In this document: positions 26,813 to 36,111 of the stretch, piece by piece | Layout: each line of letters starts with the position of its first letter | Numbering within the stretch: position 1 is the stretch's first letter | Source of the DNA: Bradyrhizobium sp. BR13661 | Lineage (GTDB): Bacteria; Pseudomonadota; Alphaproteobacteria; Rhizobiales; Xanthobacteraceae | Length of the DNA stretch: 64,000 nucleotides | Assembly: GCF_029892425.1 (NCBI RefSeq) | Contig: NZ_JARXWB010000001.1 | Coordinates: 248,001 to 312,000, forward strand | Reading direction: 5' to 3' | Notes under the pieces: generated by a model | The model's database searches: none | Told to the model about the DNA's origin: nothing | Seen by the model: the letters and a program-made list of their open reading frames with translations, nothing else | Made by a program: the position numbers and the translations under genes

Positions 26813-27761
26813 TGGCCTCTCCCTGCTGCCATTTGCGGCGTGCCAGGCCGAAATAGGAAAACAGCGTCGCGAACACCAGGAACGGGATCATCGACACCGC
26901 GATGGCCGCGCCTTCGCCAAGCTCGCCGCCGGCGATGCCGCGCTGGAACGCCAGCGTCGCCAGCAGATGCGTCGAGTTGCCCGGCCCGCCGCGGGTGATG
27001 GCGTAGACGAGCTGGAAATCGGTGAAGGTGAAGATGATCGAGAAGGTCATGACGATGGCGAGGATCGGCATCATCATCGGGAAGGTGATGTAGCGGAAGC
27101 GCTGCCAGGCGCTGGCGCCGTCGAGCATCGCGGCCTCGTAGAGCGAGGGCGAGATGGTCTGCAGGCCTGCAAGAAGCGAGATCGCGACGAAGGGAATGCC
27201 GCGCCAGATGTTGGCGGCGATCAGCGAGAACCGGGCCGGCCAGGGCGAGCCGAGGAAGTCGACATTGCTCGACTTCCAGTGCAGCACGTCGACCAAGAGA
27301 TAGGAGATGATCGAGAATTGCGGATCGTAGATCCACCAGAACGCCAGCGCCGAGAGCACCGTCGGCACGATCCACGGCAGCAGGATGATCGCGCGCAACA
27401 GGCTCTTGAACGGAAAATGGTTGTTGAGCAGCAGTGCGAGCCAGAAGCCGAGCGCGAACTTCCCGAAGGTCGCGATGCCCGTGTAGACCACGCTGTAGAA
27501 TACCGCATTCCACCATAGCGAATCCGTGAGCAGGTACTGGAAGTTCTCCAGCCCAACGAACTCCCCCTTGCGGCCGATCGTGGTGTCGGTGAAGGCGAGC
27601 CAGATGCCGAGGCCCAGTGGATAGGTCAGGAACACCGCGAGCAACCCGAGCGCGGGCGCAAGGCACATCGCGATCAGGAACGGCTTGTAGTCGAACAGCC
27701 GCACCAGCCAGTTCGGCTGCCGGTGGATGAGGATCGGGGAGGGAAGCGTCGTCACGGACAT
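26805..27761 (-). CDS. Sugar-type ABC transporter permease, MalF-like
   Basis: A 318-residue CUT1 permease starting at the ATG at 27761 (MSVTTLPSPILIHRQ). The open frame upstream runs into repeat sequence and is not credible as coding. It has six helices, the first being PFLIAMCLAPALGLLAVFLTYPLG, with coupling loop SLYEAAMLDGASAWQRFRYITFPMMMP. The gap to the upstream binding-protein gene is 193 bases and is occupied by a 145-base palindromic repeat, an unusual place inside an operon. Confidence 0.87.
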   Translation of the reverse strand: MSVTTLPSPILIHRQPNWLVRLFDYKPFLIAMCLAPALGLLAVFLTYPLGLGIWLAFTDTTIGRKGEFVGLENFQYLLTDSLWWNAVFYSVVYTGIATFGKFALGFWLALLLNNHFPFKSLLRAIILLPWIVPTVLSALAFWWIYDPQFSIISYLLVDVLHWKSSNVDFLGSPWPARFSLIAANIWRGIPFVAISLLAGLQTISPSLYEAAMLDGASAWQRFRYITFPMMMPILAIVMTFSIIFTFTDFQLVYAITRGGPGNSTHLLATLAFQRGIAGGELGEGAAIAVSMIPFLVFATLFSYFGLARRKWQQGEAND

Positions 27762-27797
27762 TGGGGCGTTGTCCTGTCTGTGAAAGTCACCACACCC

Positions 27798-27942
27798 GTC
27801 ATTGCGAGCGAAGCGACTTGTCCGCCGAAGCCTCGGCGAAGGCGGAAGCAATCCAGTCTGCTTCCGCGGCTACAGTCTGGATTGCTTCGTCGCTTCAGTG
27901 CAAAATTGCTTCGCAATTTGGTCACGCGCTCTCGCAATGACG
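27798..27942. repeat. Nested palindromic repeat inside an ABC operon
   Basis: Three nested arm pairs: CGTCATTGCGAG (27798-27809 with 27931-27942), GAAGCGAC (27810-27817 with 27889-27896) and GAAGCAATCCAG (27845-27856 with 27877-27888), all perfect. It lies between the binding-protein and MalF-like genes and could attenuate transcription or protect the upstream mRNA. Confidence 0.85.
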
Positions 27943-27954
27943 GCCTGACGGCCG

Positions 27955-29295
27955 TCACTTCTGCCGCCGGAAATACCGCTTGCAGCGCTGCTCGGCTTCT
28001 GCGGCCGCGGCCTCCGGCGTGGCCGCGCCGGTGGCAACCGACGCAAACATCTGGATCAGCACGTAGTCGGCACTGACGGCACCGGTCGCGGTCGAGATCG
28101 GGCCGGCATAGCCGTCATAATAGGTGCTGTTCATGGTGTCCTTGAAGATCTTCAGCTTGGGATCCTGCGACCACACCCCGGCGTCGGCATAGGCTGCGAG
28201 CGGCTGCGACCAATAGCCGGAGTTGGCGTTGAGCCATGGCTCGTATTGGTCCTTCTCCAGCATGTATTGCAGGAACGCCTTTGCGGCATTGGGGTACTGG
28301 CTGTGCTTGAACACCATGGCGTTCAGCGTCAGGCCCGACATCGGCGAGATCTTGGCAACGCCCTTCGGCAGCAATTGATGCTCGGTATCGTCGGCGATCG
28401 CCTTGGTCGCCGGATCGTTCTTCAGGGAGAAATAGAGCGAGACGCCGTTGGCGGTCAGCGCGATCTCCTGCGCGGCATAGGCACGGTTGTTGCTGACGTC
28501 GTTCCACGATGTCGTGCCGGCGATGAAGGTCGGGTAGAGCTGCTTGACCCAGTTCAGCGCAGCGATCGTCTCCTTGCTGTTGATGATGACGTTGCCCTCT
28601 TCGTCAAGCAGGGCGGCGTTGTGCGACCACAGCGCCCAGCTGGCAAAGCCGTTGCCGTCGCCCTTGGCGTTGCCGAGCGCGAAGCCCGCGGGCTTGCCGG
28701 CCTTCTGTAGCTTCTGGCAGAGATCGAGGATGCCGGCATGGTCTTCCGGCACCTTGTCGAAGCCGACCGATTGCAGGATCGACTTGCGATAGACCAGCGG
28801 ACCCGGGGTGGCGCCAAACGGCAATCCGATCCAGGTGTCGCTCTTGTTCTTCTTGCCATAGCGCTGCGCCAGCGGCAGCCAGCCGCCGTACTTCTTGCCG
28901 GCATAGTCGGCGACATCGGTCAGCTCGACCAGCTTGTCGATATAGATGTGCGGTGCATCCGAGAAGCCGATGATGATGTCGGGGCCGGCACCGGAATTGG
29001 CAGTGACCGCGGTTTGCTGGGCGATGTCCTCCCAGCCGACGAAATCGACCTTGACCTCGACCCCGGTGTCCTTGGTGAATTTTGCCGCATTGGCGCGGAA
29101 CACGTCCTCGTCGGCCTGGACGAAGCGCACCGGCCGCAGCATGCGCAAGGACGCGCCTTTTTCGATCTCGCGCTTGGGCGCCGGGACGTCAGCGGCCTTG
29201 ATGTTTGATGTTTGCGCTGCAGCACCAGTGGCGGCGAACGTCGCAGCGGACAGGCCCAGCGCCAAGGCATCACGACGGGTGATGTCGTTCCTCAT
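27955..29295 (-). CDS. Sugar-type ABC transporter substrate-binding protein
   Basis: A 446-residue exported binding protein. The ATG at 29295 has AGGGAGGAACTG upstream; the same frame stays open to 30471 but that extension is the shadow of the dehydrogenase gene. The N-terminus RNDITRRDALALGLSAATFAATGAAA looks like a Tat signal (TRRDAL). The mature part contains VDFVGWEDIAQQTAVTANSGAGPDIIIGF, typical of family-1 solute-binding proteins. It is followed by two CUT1 permeases. Ligand unknown. Confidence 0.88.
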   Translation of the reverse strand: MRNDITRRDALALGLSAATFAATGAAAQTSNIKAADVPAPKREIEKGASLRMLRPVRFVQADEDVFRANAAKFTKDTGVEVKVDFVGWEDIAQQTAVTANSGAGPDIIIGFSDAPHIYIDKLVELTDVADYAGKKYGGWLPLAQRYGKKNKSDTWIGLPFGATPGPLVYRKSILQSVGFDKVPEDHAGILDLCQKLQKAGKPAGFALGNAKGDGNGFASWALWSHNAALLDEEGNVIINSKETIAALNWVKQLYPTFIAGTTSWNDVSNNRAYAAQEIALTANGVSLYFSLKNDPATKAIADDTEHQLLPKGVAKISPMSGLTLNAMVFKHSQYPNAAKAFLQYMLEKDQYEPWLNANSGYWSQPLAAYADAGVWSQDPKLKIFKDTMNSTYYDGYAGPISTATGAVSADYVLIQMFASVATGAATPEAAAAEAEQRCKRYFRRQK

Positions 29296-29316
29296 CAGTT
29301 CCTCCCTGTGTTGTCT

Positions 29317-29346
29317 CCCTTCCCGGCGTTGATCGCCGGTGAAGGG
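29317..29346. repeat. Hairpin in the gap between dehydrogenase and binding-protein genes
   Basis: CCCTTCCCGGCG pairs with CGCCGGTGAAGGG with one bulged base, a 12-bp stem. It lies in the leader before the binding-protein start and may affect expression or mRNA processing. Confidence 0.45.
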
Positions 29347-29384
29347 CCGTTTCCTGCTTTCGGCGTGCTTTTGCGCCTGCCGTC

Positions 29385-30428
29385 TTAGCTGTTCGGTCCG
29401 CGATCCATGCCGACAGGCTGCCAGCGGCGGAGCGCGGTGTTCTGCAGCACCGACGGATTGACACAGCTTACCGGCCACATGCCCTGAAGCACCAGTGACA
29501 ATTCGTAGCCCACCCGGCGCTTGCGCGCCTCGTCGAACCGTGCCGAGGCCGAGGCGACGTGGGCGGTCAGGGTCACGTTCTCCATTCCCAGGATCGGGTT
29601 GTTGTGCGAGGGCGGCTCCTTCTCCAGCACGTCGAGGGCGGCGTGCGCGATCCAGCCTTCCTGCAGCGCCTTGATCAGGCTCTCCTCGTCTACCGTAGCG
29701 CCGCGCCCGGTGTTGATGAAGATCGAGCCTTTCTTCATCTGCCGAAAATGCTTCTCGGTCAGCATGTGATGCACTTCGGGCCGGGCCGGGGCGTGCATCG
29801 AAACGAAGTCGGATTGCGACAGCACCTCGTTCAGCGTCGCGGGGATAACGCCGTGGTCCCACATCAGCGTTTCCTGGATGAAGGGATCGTAGGCCATCAT
29901 GCGCAGGCCGAACGGTGCGGCGCGTTTCGCAACCGCACGCGCGACACGACCGAACGAGATGAAGCCGAGCGTTTGCCCCATCAGCCGCGGAATCTTCAGC
30001 AGCGCCGGCCGCCCCTCGGCCCAGCGCCCGCTGCGCACCATCTTGTCCTGCTCGACCACGCGGCGGAAGCCCGCAAGCAACAGCATCATCGCGTGGTCTG
30101 CGACTTCCTCGATGAAGGTGTCGGGAATGTTGGTGACGGGAATGCCGCGCGCGGTCGCGGCCTTCACGTCGACGCTGTCGACGCCGACCGAGCCGAGCGT
30201 GATGACCTTGCAGTTCTCCAGTGCGTCGATGATGGTCTTGGTGATCGGGATGCCCTTGGCGTAGATCGCGTCGGCATTCCTCGCGGCGGCGATGAATTCC
30301 GCCTCGTTGGCCGGAGCTTCGACGATCTCGGCATCGATCGGATCGAGCGCCTCGCGCTCGTAGGAATAATCGCTGCCCGCGACCGTGAAGCTCGCGCCCT
30401 TCGGCGTCATCACCCTGTATTTCGGCAT
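29385..30428 (-). CDS. D-2-hydroxyacid dehydrogenase / CtBP-like oxidoreductase
   Basis: A 347-residue NAD-dependent D-2-hydroxyacid dehydrogenase family protein. Catalytic residues are recognisable: Arg in [14 protein letters not shown], Glu in [10 protein letters not shown] and His in LTAHVASAS. The nucleotide loop reads [14 protein letters not shown], with Ser and Ala where glycines are usual, while the cofactor-selecting aspartate (AYDPF) is kept. GGGAGCAGGAA precedes the start. It is first in the order with a sugar-type importer, so it probably acts on an imported hydroxy or sugar acid. Confidence 0.85.
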   Translation of the reverse strand: MPKYRVMTPKGASFTVAGSDYSYEREALDPIDAEIVEAPANEAEFIAAARNADAIYAKGIPITKTIIDALENCKVITLGSVGVDSVDVKAATARGIPVTNIPDTFIEEVADHAMMLLLAGFRRVVEQDKMVRSGRWAEGRPALLKIPRLMGQTLGFISFGRVARAVAKRAAPFGLRMMAYDPFIQETLMWDHGVIPATLNEVLSQSDFVSMHAPARPEVHHMLTEKHFRQMKKGSIFINTGRGATVDEESLIKALQEGWIAHAALDVLEKEPPSHNNPILGMENVTLTAHVASASARFDEARKRRVGYELSLVLQGMWPVSCVNPSVLQNTALRRWQPVGMDRGPNS

Positions 30429-30690
30429 TTCCTGCTCCCGATTTGGTTTGTCGGTTCTTGTTGCGACCCATACCCAGGGGGTGGGCCTTTACGTCTTTTA
30501 CGCGAAATCGACGCGAGCGCGTACAATTCCCGGTTGTCCAGAGCGATGTTATTTGCCGTTTTGGGCGGCAGTGTCAGCCCTTCTACGGAGGGCCGTAAGT
30601 AACTTGCTAAGGGGTCCCACACTAAAAGTTGATTCAATTTCGATCGGTTCACTCGCGTGCCCGTATCCCTTTTTCTCCGGAGTCCATCCA

Positions 30691-32376
30691 GTGAAGTTGA
30701 GCAATCTGAAGATCGCCGCCAAGCTAGGCATCCTTGTCGGCGTCACGTTGTTCGGCCTGTGCGTGGCCGGAGTTCTCGCCGGCTATTTGATGAAGCGCGA
30801 GATGGTGAATGCGCGCATCGATCAGGCCAAGTCGATCGTCGATCTCGGTCGCAATTTTGCAGCCGCCCTGAAGAAGCGCGTCGATGCCGGCGAGCTGACC
30901 AGGGACGCAGCCTTGGCCGAGCTTCGCCGCTACGGCAATGCGATGACCTACGACAACGGCTCGGGCTACCTGTTCGGCACGTCCTATGACGGCATCACCC
31001 AGCTCGCGCCCGATCCGAAGCAGATCGGCGCCAACCGCATGGACGTCGTGACCAACGGCCGCAGGCTGTCCGTCGAGCTCATGGATGGCGTCAAGGCCAA
31101 CGGCTCGATCCTGCTGTACTATGAATATGTGAAGCCCGGTCAGGAAACGCCGATCCGCAAGCTCGGCTACGCGGTCGCGGTGCCCGGATTCGACATGTAT
31201 CTCGGCACCGGCGCCTATCTCGACGACATCGATGCCAAGATGGGCCCGGTCTATTGGCTGCTCGGCCTGGCCATGCTCGGCATCGTCATCGTCGCGGGCA
31301 GCGTCGCCTGGCTGCTCGGCCGCAGCATCAGCCGTCCGCTGGCGCTGCTCGGCGCCCGCATGAAGGATCTCGCCGAAGGCAAGCTGGAGGGCGACATCCC
31401 CGGCGTCGGCCGCGGCGACGAGGTCGGTGCGATGGCGTCGACCGTCCAGATCTTCAAGGACAATGCGCTCCGCATCCGCGATCTCGAGCAGACCGAAGCG
31501 GCGGCCAAGGAGCGCGCCATGGCGGAACGTCGCAGTACGATGGAAGGTATCGCCAACGACTTCGAACGCAGCGTCAACGGCATCGTCCGCTCGGTCTCGT
31601 CGGCCGCGGCCGGCATGCAGTCGACGGCGCAGTCGATGACCGCGACCGCCAGCGACGCCTCGTCGCGCGCCGCCACCGTCGGCGCCGCCTCGTCGAAGGC
31701 CTCCGGCAATGTCGGCACGGTTGCCGCGGCCGCCGAAGAGCTGTCGAGCTCGGTCGCGGAAATCTCCCGCCAGGTGACGCGCTCGACCGAAGTGGCGAGC
31801 CGCGCCGTCAGCGACGCCGAGCGTACCAACGCCACGGTGCAGGAGCTCTCCACCGGCGCCGAGAAGATCGGCGAAGTCGTCAAGCTCATTCACTCGATCG
31901 CGGCGCAGACCAATCTGCTCGCGCTCAACGCCACCATCGAGGCGGCGCGTGCCGGTGAATCCGGCCGTGGCTTTGCCGTCGTCGCGTCCGAGGTCAAGGC
32001 GCTGGCCAACCAGACCGCCAAGGCGACCGAGGAAATCTCCGCGCAGGTCGCGGCGATGCAGACCTCGACCAGCGATGCGGTCGCGGCGATCGGCGGCATC
32101 ACCCAGACCATCGCCGAGATGAGCGAGATCACCGCCGGCATCTCCTCGTCCATCGAGCAGCAGGGCGAAGCCACCCGCGAGATCGCCCGCAACATCCAGT
32201 CGGTCGCGGCCGGCTCGAGCGAGATCAACGCCAATATCGGCAGCGTCACCTCGGCCGCGGAAGCGACCGGCGCCGCGGCCAGCGACGTGCTGACCAATGC
32301 CCGCGAGCTGGACCACCAGTCCGGCGCGCTGCGCAGCGCGGTGGACGGCTTCCTCGCCAAGGTCCGTGCGGCGTAG
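30691..32376 (+). CDS. Methyl-accepting chemotaxis protein with Cache sensor
   Basis: A 561-residue transducer. GTG at 30691 is chosen because GGAG lies 8 bases upstream and the protein then begins [22 protein letters not shown], a standard first membrane helix. A single Cache-type periplasmic domain (about 40-185, with [19 protein letters not shown]) is followed by the second helix ([21 protein letters not shown]), HAMP (about 215-265) and the signalling domain with the conserved hairpin tip. No C-terminal CheR-binding pentapeptide is seen. The ligand may be a small carboxylate, by Cache-family analogy only. The 262-base gap before it shows nothing clear. Confidence 0.9.
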   Translation: MKLSNLKIAAKLGILVGVTLFGLCVAGVLAGYLMKREMVNARIDQAKSIVDLGRNFAAALKKRVDAGELTRDAALAELRRYGNAMTYDNGSGYLFGTSYDGITQLAPDPKQIGANRMDVVTNGRRLSVELMDGVKANGSILLYYEYVKPGQETPIRKLGYAVAVPGFDMYLGTGAYLDDIDAKMGPVYWLLGLAMLGIVIVAGSVAWLLGRSISRPLALLGARMKDLAEGKLEGDIPGVGRGDEVGAMASTVQIFKDNALRIRDLEQTEAAAKERAMAERRSTMEGIANDFERSVNGIVRSVSSAAAGMQSTAQSMTATASDASSRAATVGAASSKASGNVGTVAAAAEELSSSVAEISRQVTRSTEVASRAVSDAERTNATVQELSTGAEKIGEVVKLIHSIAAQTNLLALNATIEAARAGESGRGFAVVASEVKALANQTAKATEEISAQVAAMQTSTSDAVAAIGGITQTIAEMSEITAGISSSIEQQGEATREIARNIQSVAAGSSEINANIGSVTSAAEATGAAASDVLTNARELDHQSGALRSAVDGFLAKVRAA

Positions 32377-32390
32377 AATTTCTGCGCATG

Positions 32391-32519
32391 TCTCGTGCCC
32401 CGGACGCAGCGCAGCGCTTCTTCAGCGGTGCGCTGCAGAGCCGGGGCCCATGCTGCGGCAATCTGGGTCCCGGCTCTGCGCAGCAGCGTTGCACGCTGCA
32501 GCGCGTCCGGGACACGAGA
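32391..32519. repeat. Long palindromic repeat between convergent genes
   Basis: Outer arms 32391-32407 and 32503-32519 match at 16 of 17 positions (TCTCGTG.CCCGGACGC). Inner arms around GCAGAGCCGGG.CCCA (32434-32449) and TGGG.CCCGGCTCTGC match at 15 of 16. It separates the chemoreceptor gene from the convergent TctC-like gene. Confidence 0.82.
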
Positions 32520-32526
32520 ACCATCC

Positions 32527-33504
32527 CTACTGCTTCTCGATTCCCGCGTCCCTGATCAACTTCTCCCACAGCACCAGCTGCTCGTTCACGAATGTGCCGA
32601 GCTCCTCCGGCGTGCCGGAGAAGGCGTCCATGCCGAGCGTGGCGAGCTGGGCCTTGATCTCCGGCTTCTCGATGATCTTGCGGATCTCGGCATTGAGCCT
32701 GACCACGATCTCCTTCGGCAGGCCGGCGGGGCCGAAATAGCCCTGCCATGATGAGATGTCGAAATCAGGCACGCCGGCCTCCTGCATCGACGGAAGGCTG
32801 GGGATCAGCGGCGTGCGGTCCTTGGTGGTGACGGCGAGCGCGCGCAGGGCGTTGCCCTGGACGTGCGGCAGGCCGGTCAGGATGTCCACGAACATCATCG
32901 AGACGCGGCCGCCCATGACGTCGTTGAGCGCCGGCGGCGAGCTCTTGTAGGGCACGTGCAAGAGGTCGAGACCCGCATTGTGCGCGAAGGTCGCGCCCGA
33001 CACGATCGCCGAGGAAGAGCCCGAGGCGTAGCTGAGCTTGCCGGGATTGGCCTTGCCGTAGGCGACGAGCTCGGCGACTGTTTTCGCTGGCACGTCCGGG
33101 TGAACCACCAGCATGAATGGCAGATCGCCGGTGCGCGCGATCGGGGTGAAATCCTTCACCGGATCGTAGGTCAGGCTTTTGAGCAGATAGGGATTGGCCG
33201 AATGGGTGGTGTTGGTGGTCACCAGCAGCGTGTAGCCGTCGGGCGCCGAGCGCGCGACATAGGTCGCAGCGATCATGCCGTTGGCGCCGGCCTTGTTCTC
33301 GATGACGATGCCGACGCCGAGCGCCTGCGACAGATGGTGCGAGATCAGCCGCGTCGTGGTGTCGGTGCCGCTGCCGGCCGCAAACGGCAGCACCAGCGTG
33401 ATGTTGCGGCTCGGCCAGGTATCGGCCTCCGCAGTGGATGCGGCCGCAAGACACAGCGCAGCCGCGCCGACGGTGCGCATCACGCGCATGAACGATGAGA
33501 GCAT
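32527..33504 (-). CDS. TctC/Bug-family tripartite tricarboxylate transporter binding protein
   Basis: A 325-residue exported binding protein of the Bug/TctC family, with signal peptide ending AASTAEADTWPS. The family pattern WPSRNITLVLPFAAGSGTDTTTRLISHHL, then GVGIVIENKAGANGMIAATYVARSAPDGYTLL, is clear. Bug proteins bind carboxylates or amides and usually work with TctA/TctB membrane subunits, which are absent here; orphan Bug genes are common. Single gene, convergent with the chemoreceptor gene. Confidence 0.9.
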   Translation of the reverse strand: MLSSFMRVMRTVGAAALCLAAASTAEADTWPSRNITLVLPFAAGSGTDTTTRLISHHLSQALGVGIVIENKAGANGMIAATYVARSAPDGYTLLVTTNTTHSANPYLLKSLTYDPVKDFTPIARTGDLPFMLVVHPDVPAKTVAELVAYGKANPGKLSYASGSSSAIVSGATFAHNAGLDLLHVPYKSSPPALNDVMGGRVSMMFVDILTGLPHVQGNALRALAVTTKDRTPLIPSLPSMQEAGVPDFDISSWQGYFGPAGLPKEIVVRLNAEIRKIIEKPEIKAQLATLGMDAFSGTPEELGTFVNEQLVLWEKLIRDAGIEKQ

Positions 33505-33597
33505 GTTCGGACGTTCCCTGTTTTTTCGTTGCGGGGAACCTAGCTGGTCCGCATCGAAACCGGAAGACGGCAGGGTGCCGCGTCCGTGGCGCGGAAT

Positions 33598-34533
33598 TTA
33601 CTTCATCGCAGCGCCCCGGCGCGAGGCGATGACGACGCCGACGAGCACCAGCGCATAGCCGATCAAATGGAAAGGCTGCAGCTTTTCGCCGAGCAGCAGG
33701 ATCGCCATCGCCGAGCCGAACACCGGCACCAGATGGAAGAACGGCGCGGCACGGTTCGGCCCGATCAGTGCGACGCCGCGGTTGAAGAACAAATAGGCGA
33801 GCGTCGAGGGGAAAATCAGGATGTAGCCGAGCGTCATCAGCGTCAAAGTGTCGAATTGGATGACATTGCCGCTCCAGGCCTCCCAGACGGCGGTCGGCAG
33901 CAGCATCATGGCGCCGCAGCAGGTGGTGAAGGACAGAAAGGAGAGTTGGTGCACCTTCGGCCGCCGCGGGATGAAGGCGGAGTAGATGCCGAACGCGACC
34001 AGCGAGGAGGCGAACATGATGTCGCCCCTGTTGAAGGAGATGCTCGCCAGCGCCGCGAGATCGCCGCGCAGGATGATGATGAGCACCCCGAGAAGCGAGA
34101 TCGCGATGCCGGCGAGCTGCCCGGCCGTCAGCCGCACGCCGAACAGCACCAGCGACCACAGCGCCACGAACAGGGGACCTGCCGACTGGATCAGCAGCGC
34201 GTTCAGTGCTTCCGTAAATTGCAGCGCCCAGTAAGAGATCGCGTTGTTGAAGGCAAAGCCGACCAGCGACAGGAACAGCATCAGCGGCAGGCTTTTGAGC
34301 AGGGCGGCCCAGTCGCGTTTCAGGTGCGGCCACGAAAACGGCAGCAGGATCAGGAACACGCCGAACCAGCGGATCGTCGTCACCGTCAGCGGCGGCACAT
34401 GCGCACCGACATGGCGCGCGAGCACGATGTTGCCGGCCCAGAACAGCGAGCTCAGGCTGAGCAGCAGATGAGGCTGGTTGTTGAGCCAGCTGGCCGGATT
34501 CGAGGCCGATGGCGCGGGCGAGGCAATGGTCAT
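33598..34533 (-). CDS. DMT-superfamily (EamA) exporter, paralogue 1
   Basis: A 311-residue protein with ten helices in two EamA repeats. The ATG at 34533 begins MTIASPAPSASNPASW; the longer frame overlaps a divergent gene and lacks support. It is clearly paralogous to the protein at 35023-35955: both share PHLLLSLSSLFWAGN / PYLLLSITAMCWAGN, ALN.LL.QSA.PL..ALWSLV and FNRGV.LIG.NRAAPFFH. EamA proteins export amino acids or related metabolites; the substrate is not predictable. Confidence 0.86.
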   Translation of the reverse strand: MTIASPAPSASNPASWLNNQPHLLLSLSSLFWAGNIVLARHVGAHVPPLTVTTIRWFGVFLILLPFSWPHLKRDWAALLKSLPLMLFLSLVGFAFNNAISYWALQFTEALNALLIQSAGPLFVALWSLVLFGVRLTAGQLAGIAISLLGVLIIILRGDLAALASISFNRGDIMFASSLVAFGIYSAFIPRRPKVHQLSFLSFTTCCGAMMLLPTAVWEAWSGNVIQFDTLTLMTLGYILIFPSTLAYLFFNRGVALIGPNRAAPFFHLVPVFGSAMAILLLGEKLQPFHLIGYALVLVGVVIASRRGAAMK

Positions 34534-34624
34534 TGGCGTCGGATGAGCTTGCGCCGGATTCTCACCATGACACAAGTCATGCCGCCGCAATGCTACAATG
34601 CAGGCAAACCCTGAGGAGGTGCCA

Positions 34625-35026
34625 TTGGCGGTCAATATGTTGAACATCCAGGGCCTGGAACAGCTCGACCCGCATGCGCCGGTGGTGATGCTGAACCTGA
34701 TGCGTTTCCACACCCGCTCGCGCGACGGCAACGGCTCCGGCTGGGACGCCTATCTGCGCTACAGCGCGATCACCGTGCCCATGATCAAGGCGCGCGGCGG
34801 GACGCTGCTGTGGACCGGCGAGGCCAAGGCCATCGCGCTCGGCCCGCATGATGGCAATGAATGGGATTTCGTCGCGCTGGTGTTCTATCCGTCCGTCGCG
34901 GCGTTCCGCGACATGATGACATCGGAACCCTACGAGCGCGATGCCGATCCGCATCGCGTCAACGGCTGCGCCGAGCACGTCATCATCGCCACCAGCGAGG
35001 CGTACAGCAAATTCAGGGTGAGCTAG
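34625..35026 (+). CDS. DUF1330-family small protein
   Basis: A 133-residue protein. A strong GAGGAGGT sits 5 bases before TTG at 34625, which I take as the start (then AVNMLNIQGLEQL); an ATG at 34598 would add nine residues but has no site. The core HAPVVMLNLMRF, then YLRYSAITVPMIKARGGTLLWTGEA and FYPSVAAFRDMMTSEPY, is the DUF1330 (dimeric alpha/beta barrel) pattern. Function unknown. It lies between two paralogous exporter genes of opposite strand and overlaps the second at their 3' ends by 4 bases. Confidence 0.78.
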   Translation: MAVNMLNIQGLEQLDPHAPVVMLNLMRFHTRSRDGNGSGWDAYLRYSAITVPMIKARGGTLLWTGEAKAIALGPHDGNEWDFVALVFYPSVAAFRDMMTSEPYERDADPHRVNGCAEHVIIATSEAYSKFRVS

Positions 35027-35955
35027 GTCGGCTGCTTCCGCGACGCCACGAACACGCCTGACAGCACCAGCGCGAAGCCAATGAAGTGGAAGGCCTGCGG
35101 CAGCTCGCCGAGGAACACCATCGCCATGATCGAGCCGAACACCGGCACCACGTGGAAAAACGGCGCGGCGCGGTTGGCGCCGATCAGGCGGACGCCGCGG
35201 TTGAAGCAGAGATAGGCGAGCGTCGAGGGAAACACCGAGACGTAGAACAGTGTCAGCAGGTTCGGGCCGTCGAGCTTCATCACGGGGCGCGCCGACAATT
35301 CCCAGATCTCCAGCGGAATGAGGCAGGCCGCCCCGGCCCCGAAGGTGAAGGCGAGAAACGACAGGCCGTGGATCGGCGGCCGCTTCAACGTCAGCACCGA
35401 ATAGAGTGCGAAGATGATCAGCGCCACGATGAAGATCAGATCGCCCTTGTTGAAGGCGATGTTCGACAGCGTGGTGAGATCGCCGTGCAGCAGGATGATC
35501 AGCACGCCGCACATCGACAGAGCTACGCCGAAGGCCTGCGCCAGGGTGAGGCGGACGCCGAGGATGACCAGCGACCACAGCGCCACGATCAGCGGCGCGG
35601 CCGACTGCAGCAGCAGCGTGTTGAGCGCCTGGGTATGCTCCAGCGCCCAGTATTGCAGGGTGTTGAAGGCGCCGATGCCGGTGATCGAGAGCACAATCAT
35701 CAGACCGAGTTTTTCGCGGATCGCGGGCCAGTCCTGGGCGAGATGCTTCCAGGCGAACGGCAGCACCAGCAGGAAGGCGAAGGTCCAGCGCAGGAACGAC
35801 AGCGTCACCGGCGGGATGTGGCCGGCGGCGAGCCGCCCCACCACCGCATTGCCGGCCCAGCACATCGCAGTGATGCTCAGCAGGAGATAAGGCTGGTTGG
35901 CAATCCAGCTGTGGCTCGATGATTCGGCGCTCGTGGTCTGGCCGGTGGCGGACAT
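35023..35955 (-). CDS. DMT-superfamily (EamA) exporter, paralogue 2
   Basis: A 310-residue ten-helix transporter with two EamA repeats, similar along its whole length to the product of 33598-34533, so the pair arose by duplication with the DUF1330 gene now between them. It starts MSATGQTTSAESSSHSW. Its 3' end overlaps the DUF1330 gene by 4 bases in the convergent direction. Expected role: efflux of a small metabolite across the inner membrane. Confidence 0.86.
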   Translation of the reverse strand: MSATGQTTSAESSSHSWIANQPYLLLSITAMCWAGNAVVGRLAAGHIPPVTLSFLRWTFAFLLVLPFAWKHLAQDWPAIREKLGLMIVLSITGIGAFNTLQYWALEHTQALNTLLLQSAAPLIVALWSLVILGVRLTLAQAFGVALSMCGVLIILLHGDLTTLSNIAFNKGDLIFIVALIIFALYSVLTLKRPPIHGLSFLAFTFGAGAACLIPLEIWELSARPVMKLDGPNLLTLFYVSVFPSTLAYLCFNRGVRLIGANRAAPFFHVVPVFGSIMAMVFLGELPQAFHFIGFALVLSGVFVASRKQPT

Positions 35956-36111
35956 TGTGATTGTTATGGCCCCGCGTGGAGTGCAGCAAGGCCGCCAGCC
36001 CGGCTCTGTCCGGGCCGGTCGAAACCCGGCCCGTCCAAAGACACCGAAACGCGCGCGATATCAATGCCGCGAGGCGCATCGCCATCATGCGCCGCACGAA
36101 GTGACGGAACT

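Noticed and set aside
27955..30471. An 838-residue open frame joining a binding protein to more than 1 kb of upstream sequence
   Set aside because: The upstream part is a shadow of the dehydrogenase gene (29385-30428). The true binding-protein start at 29295 has its own ribosome-binding site and signal peptide.
30640..30660. Possible FNR box TTGATTCAA before the chemoreceptor gene
   Set aside because: The half-sites are only 3 bases apart, not 8, so a Crp/Fnr dimer would not fit.
34598..34624. ATG start for the DUF1330 gene at 34598
   Set aside because: It has no ribosome-binding site, and the strong GAGGAGGT inside this extension points to the TTG at 34625.
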